Assembly (NCBI GenBank): GCA_024860865.1
Contig: JACRDV010000090.1
Span: 1-21,734, forward strand
Direction of reading: 5' to 3'
DNA length: 21,734 bases
Origin: JACRDV01 sp024860865 [NCBI: Methanobacteriota archaeon]
GTDB taxonomy: Archaea > JACRDV01
Both the position numbers and the translations under genes were made by a program. Positions 15,592 to 21,734 of this stretch are shown here, in pieces (position 1 is the first letter of the stretch; the number at the start of each line of letters is the position of its first letter). The notes under the pieces were generated by a model, which had not been told where the DNA came from, made no database searches, and saw nothing but the letters and a program-made list of their open reading frames with translations.

Positions 15592-15607
15592 GTCAGACAG
15601 TCAGACA
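15592..15607 (+). repeat. Tandem 8-bp direct repeat upstream of the second ATPase gene
   Basis: GTCAGACA occurs twice without a gap, about 75-91 nt before the second ATPase start codon. It lies just upstream of TATA-like sequences (TATTATATTA near 15644-15653 and TTTAAATA near 15659). The position suits an activator or regulator site for the pilus genes. This is inference from position; no regulator is known. Confidence 0.4.
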
Positions 15608-15682
15608 CATTTGGATTGGTATCTCAAAATTTTTGCATAAACCTATTATATTACAGTCTTTAAATATTTCTGAAAGATAAAT

Positions 15683-17191
15683 ATGAAAAATTCTGTTGAA
15701 GCCAAAGTTCCTCCGGCTCCTCAACCTTCAGCCGAAGTAAAAATTTTAGAGAGTTATGACCATGTTAAAATACTGCAAACTAAGGAGGATCTATCTCTAG
15801 TTTATGAAATTCCACTCCCACTGCTTTCGCCTGAAGAGATGAACCTGCTTAAAAAAATAAAGGATATTGCTATTACAAATATTGAGATTGATCCTTATTC
15901 AATTCCTGACATTCAAAAAAGAAAAGCTGTATTTTTAGAGAAAGTAAAAGAAATTATTGAAGCTCATGCACCAGAACTCCTTAAGGATAGGCAAGAATTA
16001 ATTGCTGGAATAGCAGTCCGTGACATGGTTGGATATGGGCCCCTTGATTTGCTTCTAGCAGACGATAACCTTGAGGATATTTTAGTTATAGGAACTAATA
16101 AACCAGTTTATGTCGTTCATAGAAAATTCGGCAAGTGTAAAACTAGAATTATTTTTAATAGCGACAGCGAGGTAAGAGAGATAATTGATCGAATTGCTCG
16201 GTCAATAGGTAGGACAGTTGATCCGCTATCTCCTCTCCTAGATGCCCGTTTACCGGACGGTTCGAGAGTTAATGCCACAATGCCTCCAATTTCACTTGGA
16301 GGTCCGACCATATCTATCAGAAAATTTAGAGAAGACCCCCTTACGATTACTGATTTAATAAGATTTAACACATTGACTTCTGAAGTAGCTGCACTTCTAT
16401 GGGTCTGCGTTGAAGGATTAAAGGTCAAACCAGCAAACATTATATGTGCAGGCGGTTCTACTTGTGGAAAAACCACGACAGTGAATTGCCTTGCTGCATT
16501 TGTTCCTGAGCCAGAGCGAATAGTTACTATTGAAGATACAGCTGAGCTAAAACTTCCACTCAGGCACTGGATTAGATTCGAAACAAGGCCGCCTAATATT
16601 GAAGGCAAAGGAGAAATTACAATGGATGATTTATTGAAGAATACGCTCAGAATGAGACCAGATAGAATTATTGTCGGTGAAGTGCGAGGAGGCGAGGCTA
16701 AAACACTTTTCGTGGCAATGAACACAGGCCACGATGGTTGCATGGGTACAATCCATGCAGACTCAGCTTCAGAAGTAATTACTAGATTAACAAATCCTCC
16801 AATGAATGTTCCTGAAATAATGATTCCTGCCTTAGATTTGATTGTAATGCAACAGAAGTTTCAATATTCTGATGGCAGCACTTTCCGGCCAATCACAGAA
16901 ATAGCCGAGATAGCAGGCATGGAGGGGGGGCTCACTCAATTGAATAGAATCTACAGGTGGAGTCCAAGAACTAATTTGCTCCAGGCAACTGGGGTTCTTT
17001 CTGGCTTTAAAATTGAGTTAGCTAACTTTAAAGGATGGTCTACTGAGCAAGTAGATGAGGAAATTCAAAAGCGAAAAGTAGTTTTAGAATGGATTATAAA
17101 GAAAAAAATCAGAAAAGTTACTGAAGTTGGTAGGATAATTCAGGCTTACTATCAAGATCCAAGTTCAATTTATTCAAAAGCTTCGAAATAA
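15683..17191 (+). CDS. Type II/IV secretion (TadA/CpaF/GspE-like) ATPase, intein-free paralogue
   Basis: This 502-residue hexameric-type assembly ATPase is closely related to the preceding gene. It has a proline-rich, variable N-terminus (1-60), the conserved DMVGYGPLD (114-122), LDARLPDGSRVNATMPP (186-202), the P-loop GGSTCGKT (257-264), IVTIEDTAEL, RPDRIIVGEVRGGEA and the histidine box GTIHADSA. The P-loop fits GxxxxGKT but differs from the usual GGTGSGKT at the exact place where the first copy holds an intein. The ATG start is the first in frame, preceded by TATA-like sequence and no strong Shine-Dalgarno. Two F-type membrane proteins follow (14-nt gap, then a 1-nt overlap), so this ATPase is most likely their direct partner. 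Confidence 0.94.
   Translation: MKNSVEAKVPPAPQPSAEVKILESYDHVKILQTKEDLSLVYEIPLPLLSPEEMNLLKKIKDIAITNIEIDPYSIPDIQKRKAVFLEKVKEIIEAHAPELLKDRQELIAGIAVRDMVGYGPLDLLLADDNLEDILVIGTNKPVYVVHRKFGKCKTRIIFNSDSEVREIIDRIARSIGRTVDPLSPLLDARLPDGSRVNATMPPISLGGPTISIRKFREDPLTITDLIRFNTLTSEVAALLWVCVEGLKVKPANIICAGGSTCGKTTTVNCLAAFVPEPERIVTIEDTAELKLPLRHWIRFETRPPNIEGKGEITMDDLLKNTLRMRPDRIIVGEVRGGEAKTLFVAMNTGHDGCMGTIHADSASEVITRLTNPPMNVPEIMIPALDLIVMQQKFQYSDGSTFRPITEIAEIAGMEGGLTQLNRIYRWSPRTNLLQATGVLSGFKIELANFKGWSTEQVDEEIQKRKVVLEWIIKKKIRKVTEVGRIIQAYYQDPSSIYSKASK
16230..16308 (+). repeat. DNA block shared with the first ATPase gene (copy A2)
   Basis: This is the partner of 12793-12871: 79 bases with one mismatch, flanked by diverged sequence. 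Confidence 0.9.
16565..16704 (+). repeat. DNA block shared with the first ATPase gene (copy B2)
   Basis: This is the partner of 14787-14926: 140 bases with one mismatch across the Walker B region, flanked by diverged sequence. Confidence 0.92.
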
Positions 17192-17205
17192 AAGATCGTG
17201 AGACC

Positions 17206-18306
17206 ATGGAAAATGAAGAAGAAGGGGCTGTTGCAAAAACCTTAAGGAAAATTGGAGATACAGTTATAACTGGTCTTGAAAAAACTGGTAGAGTAACTAG
17301 TGAAATAGTAATTCGAAAGCCAACAAAAGAAGAAATCACCGCTTCAGAGAGAGTCCATGAGAAAGAGGAGAAAAAGAAAACCGCACGAATGAAAAGAATC
17401 AGAGAAATCGAACGCCGCCATGTGGTTACACCTGAAGAAGAATTCGAAAGAATTGAGCTTGAAAGGCCTTTAACTGAGCGACTTAGCGGCGTGTTTTATC
17501 GGCCATTTAGGTCATCAGCTGAGAGATTCTCTAGATTTTTCACAGGGTTGGATGAGGACCTTTATAAGGCGAATATGCGAATTCCCATGATTCAATACAT
17601 TGCCTTTATAATGGGAGTTGGTATTTTAGCGGGAATTGGTGTAGGTATTGCTGTTGCAATATTTATGACGCCAATTTTTGCACTACCAGTTGGTGCAATG
17701 GCAGGAGTGATTGCTCTTTTTTTTGGTAGAAGTTATCCCAAACAGGTTGCAAAAGCTAGATCAGCTGAAATTAATAAACAAATTCCATATGCACTGCGAC
17801 ACATGGCAACTCAATTAAGCGCAGGGATTGGATTATTTGAAACGATGGTGACCGTTGCAAAGTCAAACTATGGAGCCTTCTCTGAAGAATTTGAAAGAGC
17901 TATCGCTGATGTTGAAAGAGGCCTTAGTACTGAAGAAGCATTTAAAAGATTGGAAGAAAGAGTCGAATCAGATGCGCTTAGTCATACACTAAGAAACATC
18001 ACAAGATCCTTGAGAACAGGTGGCGATTTAGCTAAGACTCTTTCTATGTTAGCTGATGAAGTTGCATTTGAACTTAGAATGAAGCTAAGGGATTATGCTC
18101 AAACGCTCAACACATATGGGTTAATTTACTTATTTATTGCTGCTGTTGGACCAGTCATGTTTATGGCCTTATACATTGCTATCTCAGCCATTACAAAAAC
18201 ATTAATGTTTCCGGTAGGGCTTCTTGCGATTATCTACCTGCTTGGAATGCCATTTATGATCGGTTTTTTCATGACTATGATTAAACGTGCCGAACCAAAG
18301 ATTTAG
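17206..18306 (+). CDS. Type II secretion F family (TadC/GspF-like) membrane platform protein
   Basis: This 366-residue inner platform protein would couple the ATPase to pilin insertion at the membrane. The first 120 residues are highly charged and soluble (EKEEKKKTARMKRIREIERR). Hydrophobic segments follow at about 130-180, then a cytoplasmic T2SSF domain (QIPYALRHMATQLSAGIGLFETM, ADVERGLSTEEAFKRL, SHTLRNITRSLRTGGDL). Two or three membrane helices lie at the C-terminus (TYGLIYLFIAAVGPVMFMA and FPVGLLAIIYLLGMPFMIG). It starts at ATG 17206, 14 nt after the ATPase stop codon. The next F-type gene overlaps it by 1 nt. The paired F proteins resemble TadB/TadC arrangements. Confidence 0.92.
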   Translation: MENEEEGAVAKTLRKIGDTVITGLEKTGRVTSEIVIRKPTKEEITASERVHEKEEKKKTARMKRIREIERRHVVTPEEEFERIELERPLTERLSGVFYRPFRSSAERFSRFFTGLDEDLYKANMRIPMIQYIAFIMGVGILAGIGVGIAVAIFMTPIFALPVGAMAGVIALFFGRSYPKQVAKARSAEINKQIPYALRHMATQLSAGIGLFETMVTVAKSNYGAFSEEFERAIADVERGLSTEEAFKRLEERVESDALSHTLRNITRSLRTGGDLAKTLSMLADEVAFELRMKLRDYAQTLNTYGLIYLFIAAVGPVMFMALYIAISAITKTLMFPVGLLAIIYLLGMPFMIGFFMTMIKRAEPKI

Positions 18307-19235
18307 TGAGCAATATGCCAAAACTGCGAGCAACTAATCTGTTTGAAAAAATTGTTGGTTTTATTGAAAAATATTTTCCAGATAAATTCATCAGCAATAT
18401 AGATTCAAAGCTCGAGCTAACAGGTATACCTTTATCAGCATCAGAGTACACGGCAATTATGTTAATAATTTTAATTATAGCCACACCCTTTGCATTATTT
18501 TTGAACATAATTGCGGGATTGATTGTACCAGTTGCAATAATCGGAGTGATGATATTCCTTGTGCCATCATTCATTCGTAGCAGGAGGATTACTGAAATTG
18601 AAAAATCTTTACCAGATGTTTTTCATGAAATGGCGCTTACGCTAAGAGCCGGAGTTGCAATTGAAGGAGCAATGGATGATATAGCAACAGCAGACTATGG
18701 TCCCATCTCTGAGGAATATCGGAAAGCCTTGTTAGAGATAAGGCGAGGGCGTCCGATTGAAAAAGCCTTCATTGGACTTGAGAGACGTGTTGGCTCAGCT
18801 GAGTTAAAAAGGGCTGTCAGTATGTTAGTCAGCGGAATAAAAAGAGGGGCCTCACTCTCGGATGTGCTAGAGGCGATTTCTATGGACATTCGAGAGACCA
18901 GGAGAATAGAGCGAGAGCGCGCAGCCACGACTATGATGCAGGCAATGTTTATTTTAGTTGCCTCAGCAGTTGCTGCTCCAGCAGCAATTGGAATTATCAC
19001 TTCTATAACCAAGCTTTTTTCAGCTATAGGCGAAGTAGTATATCCTGTTAGTGAAATTTCAAAAATTTTACTTGTTTATTGCGGTATTCAAGGTTTTATG
19101 AGCGGTTTGTTAATTGGAGTAATCCGATATGGAAAGCCTCAAAGGGGCTTAGGATATGCTATCCCTATAGCACTCGCTGCGATTGTTATCTATACGGGAG
19201 TTCGAATAGGTTTCACGAAATTTCTGGGGATTTAA
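18306..19235 (+). CDS. Second type II secretion F family (TadC/GspF-like) membrane protein
   Basis: This 309-residue protein has a short soluble N-terminus (NLFEKIVGFIEKYFPDKF). A hydrophobic hairpin follows at about 45-90, then a T2SSF domain with SLPDVFHEMALTLRAGVAIE, IRRGRPIEKAFIGLERRV, SMLVSGIKRGASLSDVLEAI and RETRRIERERAATTMMQ. Several C-terminal membrane helices end with ALAAIVIYTGVRIGF. GTG 18306 overlaps the stop of the preceding gene by one base; ATG 18315 is an alternative. The pilin-like gene begins immediately after its stop codon. It probably forms a hetero-oligomeric platform with the preceding F protein. Confidence 0.92.
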   Translation: MSNMPKLRATNLFEKIVGFIEKYFPDKFISNIDSKLELTGIPLSASEYTAIMLIILIIATPFALFLNIIAGLIVPVAIIGVMIFLVPSFIRSRRITEIEKSLPDVFHEMALTLRAGVAIEGAMDDIATADYGPISEEYRKALLEIRRGRPIEKAFIGLERRVGSAELKRAVSMLVSGIKRGASLSDVLEAISMDIRETRRIERERAATTMMQAMFILVASAVAAPAAIGIITSITKLFSAIGEVVYPVSEISKILLVYCGIQGFMSGLLIGVIRYGKPQRGLGYAIPIALAAIVIYTGVRIGFTKFLGI

Positions 19236-19424
19236 ATGGCGACTCTTTTTAACGAGGAAAGCGGACAAACTGCACTTGAAGTTTTGCTGATAACTGCCAC
19301 GCTATTAGCATTAGTCAGTTTCTTAGCTGCCCTATCAGGCTCTTGGTTCAAGGATTTAAAAAATACCACATCAAATAAGATGAACTACTGGCGCAATGAA
19401 ACAATTCGCAGATTAACTGGCTAA
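19236..19424 (+). CDS. Very short class III signal peptide pilin-like protein
   Basis: This 62-residue protein has an archaeal class III (type IV pilin-like) signal: a short polar N-terminus ending in EESG, then Q11-TALE15 and a hydrophobic helix to about residue 33. Cleavage between G10 and Q11 would leave a 52-residue mature protein with glutamate at position +5. The tail is polar (SWFKDLKNTTSNKMNYW). Its ATG follows the F-protein stop codon with no gap, so it is part of the same operon. The small size recalls Flp/Tad pilins, which are minimal subunits made mostly of one helix. It could be the main fibre subunit or a minor one. Confidence 0.85.
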   Translation: MATLFNEESGQTALEVLLITATLLALVSFLAALSGSWFKDLKNTTSNKMNYWRNETIRRLTG

Positions 19425-19501
19425 ATAATATTGTGCATAAGAACATCTTTTCTGATAACTTAAAATGGTTTATTAATTTTTTAAATTAGAGGAGAAACTT
19501 T

Positions 19502-20647
19502 GTGGAAATTGAACTAGTAGCAATTTTTCTCGCTTTGTTAGGGGTTAGTGTCGGTGCATATACTGATTTTAAAAAGGGAATAATTCCAAATACAGTAACC
19601 CTTCCGTTAATTGGATGTGGTATAACTTTACACTTAATTAAAGGATACTTACTTTTAAGTTGGCAGATTGCTGTTAGCGGAGTTATTGGTGCTGGAATCG
19701 CTTTTGCATTTGGCTACTTGTTTTGGCTTGCAGGCGGTTGGGGGGGCGGAGATGTTAAATTGATAACTGCACTTGGAGCATTACTTCCGGTCTATCCCAG
19801 TTCTCTTAAAAACATGTTTTTGCCGATAATTGCACCATATTCGTCTAATTATCCAGCATTCGCCATTACAATATTTTTAAACAGCATTTTTGGAATTTTT
19901 CCGCTAATTTTAGCTTATGTGGTTTATGTTTGTATTAAGCGACCAAATCTTTTAAAAGAAATGATTCAACCCTTTAAAACATTTAGAAAATACGTTGAAG
20001 TGCCAATAGTTTTAATTGCAGCAGGAATGGTTGGAGCACTTGCTGGGAGATTTTTTAATTCAAACTTATTTTATATTATTGCTCTCTTTCTTTCTGTGGC
20101 ACTTTTTTTGGTTCCATCATTGCTGAGATTGGTTATTTCTGCGCCAATAACTGCATATACTTTTTTTAAAGATCCACTTGGTATAGGGGTAATTTTTATT
20201 AGGATTCTTGCATTTGTGCTTGGGATAGCTCTTCTAATCAAAGGTTTGAGTGTGCTTAGAGAAAATGTTCTAAAAGTTGAGATCCCGATAACTGATCTAA
20301 AGGAAGGAGCAATTTCAGCCGAATGGATATATATGGAAGGGGAGTTGGTCAAAAAAGATGTTGGTTTTAGTTTGTCGGCTTTAAAACAAGCCATTGAGAA
20401 AAGGGATTTCATTGCAATTAAATCGCTTTTTCGGCCTAAAGTCTATGAAAAAATCTTGGCAAATCCAAGGGTTGCGGCTGGGTTAACAGCAGAAGAAATC
20501 GATGAACTTCAAAAATTAGTTAAATCTGGAAAACTAGAAAATAGGATTAAAATTAAGAAAGGGATTCCCTTTGGACCGAGTATATTGTTGGGTCTCTTAA
20601 TTTCGATAATATTTGGGGATATCTTTTGGTGGCTAATAAGCCGTTAA
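19502..20647 (+). CDS. A24 family prepilin/preflagellin-type peptidase with archaeal C-terminal domain
   Basis: This 381-residue membrane aspartic peptidase would cut class III signal peptides of the pilin-like proteins on either side. The catalytic aspartates are D22 in AYTDFKKGIIPN and D84 in GGGD (81-84). Several membrane helices lie between residues 1 and about 260. A soluble C-terminal region (about 270-355: LKEGAISAEWIYMEGELV, then FRPKVYEKILAN) and a final helix resemble the archaeal A24 C-terminal type II domain. It is longer than FlaK-type enzymes (about 230 residues). GTG 19502 has a GAGGAG Shine-Dalgarno. The 77-nt gap before it is AT-rich and may contain a promoter. Confidence 0.92.
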   Translation: MEIELVAIFLALLGVSVGAYTDFKKGIIPNTVTLPLIGCGITLHLIKGYLLLSWQIAVSGVIGAGIAFAFGYLFWLAGGWGGGDVKLITALGALLPVYPSSLKNMFLPIIAPYSSNYPAFAITIFLNSIFGIFPLILAYVVYVCIKRPNLLKEMIQPFKTFRKYVEVPIVLIAAGMVGALAGRFFNSNLFYIIALFLSVALFLVPSLLRLVISAPITAYTFFKDPLGIGVIFIRILAFVLGIALLIKGLSVLRENVLKVEIPITDLKEGAISAEWIYMEGELVKKDVGFSLSALKQAIEKRDFIAIKSLFRPKVYEKILANPRVAAGLTAEEIDELQKLVKSGKLENRIKIKKGIPFGPSILLGLLISIIFGDIFWWLISR

Positions 20648-21096
20648 AATCTCTTAGAACAGACGGTCAGATCAGTTTGGAGTTTTTGATTATTTTAGCC
20701 CTAGTTTTTGCGCTAATTGCAAGCATAAGTGCACCCCTGGCCCACCAAGCAAGACTTTATTCTGAAGATGTTTCTAAAGTTTCAGAAGTAAGAATGTCAT
20801 TAGAAACAATAAGCACAGCAGTTGATCTTACAGGTGCAAATGGTATTGGTGCTCGGAGAGCTGTTCGAGTTCATTTTCCAGAGAATGTAACTGTTGTTTT
20901 ACCATTTAACAGGACAAAAATTCTCTCTTTAAGAGTTACTCTTGGTGATGGTAATAAAACTACTATAACAAAAAACACAAAGTATTACATTAGAGGGAAG
21001 TTAAATGTTTCAAAGGGTTGGCGCAACGTGAAAGCAGAATGTACCTTAAATAATACTGGTTATCCTGTGGTGGAAATTACTTCAACCTCAGCATAA
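20626..21096 (+). CDS. Class III signal peptide-containing pilin-like protein
   Basis: This 156-residue protein has a clear class III signal: RTDG then Q15-ISLE19-F, with predicted cleavage after G14, and a hydrophobic helix to about residue 37. The mature region is beta-rich with several N-x-T/S sequons (NVT, NRT, NKT, NVS, NNT), which suggests a surface-exposed, possibly N-glycosylated subunit. The start is TTG 20626 (GGGG about 8 nt upstream) or GTG 20629. Both lie inside the end of the peptidase gene, giving an overlap of about 20 nt and translational coupling. Its 3' end overlaps the convergent epimerase gene by 9 nt. It is probably a minor pilin or the main adhesive subunit. Confidence 0.88.
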   Translation: MVANKPLKSLRTDGQISLEFLIILALVFALIASISAPLAHQARLYSEDVSKVSEVRMSLETISTAVDLTGANGIGARRAVRVHFPENVTVVLPFNRTKILSLRVTLGDGNKTTITKNTKYYIRGKLNVSKGWRNVKAECTLNNTGYPVVEITSTSA

Positions 21097-21258
21097 TACC
21101 CTTAATCTATACCCTTCCTTTACTAAAAAATCTGGATTTGGATAAATTGCTTCTCCCTTTTCGTTAAATATTGTAATAACTCTAACTTTTTCTTTTTTTT
21201 CAATTTCTTCAATAGATTTGTTAGTAAAATCTTTCTTAACTCTAACCAGTTTGATTTT
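21088..21258 (-). other. TrkA-C/RCK_C-like C-terminal domain of the epimerase
   Basis: The last 56 or so residues (KIKLVRVKKDFTNKSIEEIE onwards) contain VRVITIFNEKGEAI, then YPNPDFLVKEGYRLRVL. This matches the TrkA-C pattern of a beta-alpha-beta fold with N-K/GKS-ieel, a hydrophobic strand, a glycine turn, PxPD and a final EGDRL-V strand. These domains usually bind small ligands, in some proteins c-di-AMP, in ion channels and transporters. Its presence on an epimerase suggests allosteric control. Based on recalled pattern only. Confidence 0.6.
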
Positions 21259-21734
21259 TGGGTAGCCTTTCTGAACAAAACTTGGGGAAGTAATTTTTAA
21301 TTCACCCGCTTCATACTTTTTCCATAAAATTTTGACAATACGCTCGGCTGCTTTACCATCTCCAAAAGGAGTTCTTAGTTGTTTAATGTTATCTAGGATT
21401 TTTGGTTCAATCATTTTATTTGCTAACTTTATTATTAAGTTAGGATTGTAGCCGGCCAGACCATAAAAAGAATTTAATCCTTCTGGGCGCTCTGTGTTTT
21501 CTCGCAATATAACTCCTGGTACCTTAAAAACTGTAATTTCCTCTGCTAGGCCTCCAGAATCGCTGACCACTAGCTTGGCTTGGCTGAGCAATTTTAGAAA
21601 ATCCAAATAGCCAAGGGGTTTAGTTAATTTTACGTGGTTTGCATTCTCTAATTGCTTCTTTAATCCAAATTTGTTTAAGCGCTCTTCAGTTCTAGGGTGG
21701 ACTGGGAATACGATTAGAAATTTATTTAATGAAA
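21088..21734 (-). CDS. wecB: UDP-N-acetylglucosamine 2-epimerase, 5' end beyond the window, with a C-terminal extension
   Basis: The reading frame is open to the window edge. It begins in SLNKFLIVFPVHPRTEERL, then KPLGYLDFL, SDSGGLAEE, ENTERPEG and GDGKAAERI, the C-terminal half of a non-hydrolysing UDP-GlcNAc 2-epimerase, which makes UDP-ManNAc for surface glycans. A TTG at 21606 is not the real start, because HPRT and the preceding conserved residues continue upstream in frame. The usual QEE after DSGG is AEE here. About 56 residues beyond the normal end form a separate domain resembling TrkA-C/RCK_C (see separate entry). It faces the pilus genes tail to tail with a 9-nt overlap. Confidence 0.92.
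   Translation of the reverse strand, partial: SLNKFLIVFPVHPRTEERLNKFGLKKQLENANHVKLTKPLGYLDFLKLLSQAKLVVSDSGGLAEEITVFKVPGVILRENTERPEGLNSFYGLAGYNPNLIIKLANKMIEPKILDNIKQLRTPFGDGKAAERIVKILWKKYEAGELKITSPSFVQKGYPKIKLVRVKKDFTNKSIEEIEKKEKVRVITIFNEKGEAIYPNPDFLVKEGYRLRVLC

Noticed and set aside
16117-16743. A 208-codon open frame on the minus strand
   Set aside because: It lies wholly inside the second ATPase gene, which has conserved motifs in its own frame. The antisense translation has no recognisable domain and is a codon-bias shadow.
21604-21606. TTG at this place as the epimerase start
   Set aside because: Conserved epimerase sequence (HPRT, KPLGY) continues upstream in the same frame to the window edge, so the gene is cut by the window.
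1-21734. CRISPR arrays, transposases, integrases or a replication origin
   Set aside because: I saw no regularly spaced repeats, no transposase or recombinase motifs and no Orc1/Cdc6 gene or origin repeats. The intein is the only mobile element visible.

Overview
The window is an AT-rich archaeal chromosome segment. The archaeal signs are an eIF5A gene with a hypusination site, deoxyhypusine synthase genes, a tRNA with a short intron after position 37 and no encoded CCA, a protein-only RNase P homologue (HARP), a PIN-PilT-KH ATPase, TATA-like promoters, and pilin-like proteins with class III signal peptides next to an archaeal-type A24 prepilin peptidase. The exact lineage cannot be read from the sequence. 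A LarB gene, class III pilins and a bacterial-type DHS-like gene would fit several lineages, including Bathyarchaeia, Hadarchaeota and euryarchaeotes.

Layout. Positions 36-516 (minus) hold two overlapping small genes with a toxin-antitoxin-like arrangement. Positions 618-706 (minus) are a tRNA-Arg(CCU) with a 14-nt intron. Positions 769-5014 (minus) form a tight operon: HARP/RNA ligase partner, hisS, hisI, PIN-PilT-KH ATPase. A palindromic TATA element at 5049-5056 separates this operon from a divergent larB (plus). A minus-strand pair follows, an IMPase-family phosphatase and NAD kinase, which looks like a split version of a fused NADP phosphatase/NAD kinase. Positions 7722-11916 (plus) hold a polyamine/hypusine block: eIF5A, agmatinase, a first deoxyhypusine synthase, a second DHS-like gene interrupted by one in-frame TAA, and then pyrF. 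A C/D box sRNA candidate starts at the base after the pyrF stop codon.

Positions 12201-21096 (plus) are a type IV pilus/Tad-like surface-structure locus. It contains an ATPase with a 553-residue intein inserted exactly in its Walker A loop, a second intein-free ATPase with an unusual P-loop, two TadC/GspF-type membrane proteins, a 62-residue pilin-like protein, an A24 prepilin peptidase and a second class III pilin-like protein. The two ATPase genes share patches that are almost identical at DNA level within otherwise diverged sequence, which suggests gene conversion. The window ends in a minus-strand UDP-GlcNAc 2-epimerase gene, cut at its 5' end, whose C-terminus carries a TrkA-C/RCK_C-like extension.

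How the parts fit together: agmatinase makes putrescine, the route toward the polyamine that DHS uses to modify eIF5A. HARP, HisS and the tRNA gene all concern tRNA. In the pilus block the ATPases would drive assembly through the F-type membrane proteins, and the A24 peptidase would process the two pilin-like proteins. No gene-free stretch exceeds about 285 bases. The two longest (11917-12200 and 15420-15682) hold the C/D sRNA candidate, promoter-like sequence and small repeats.
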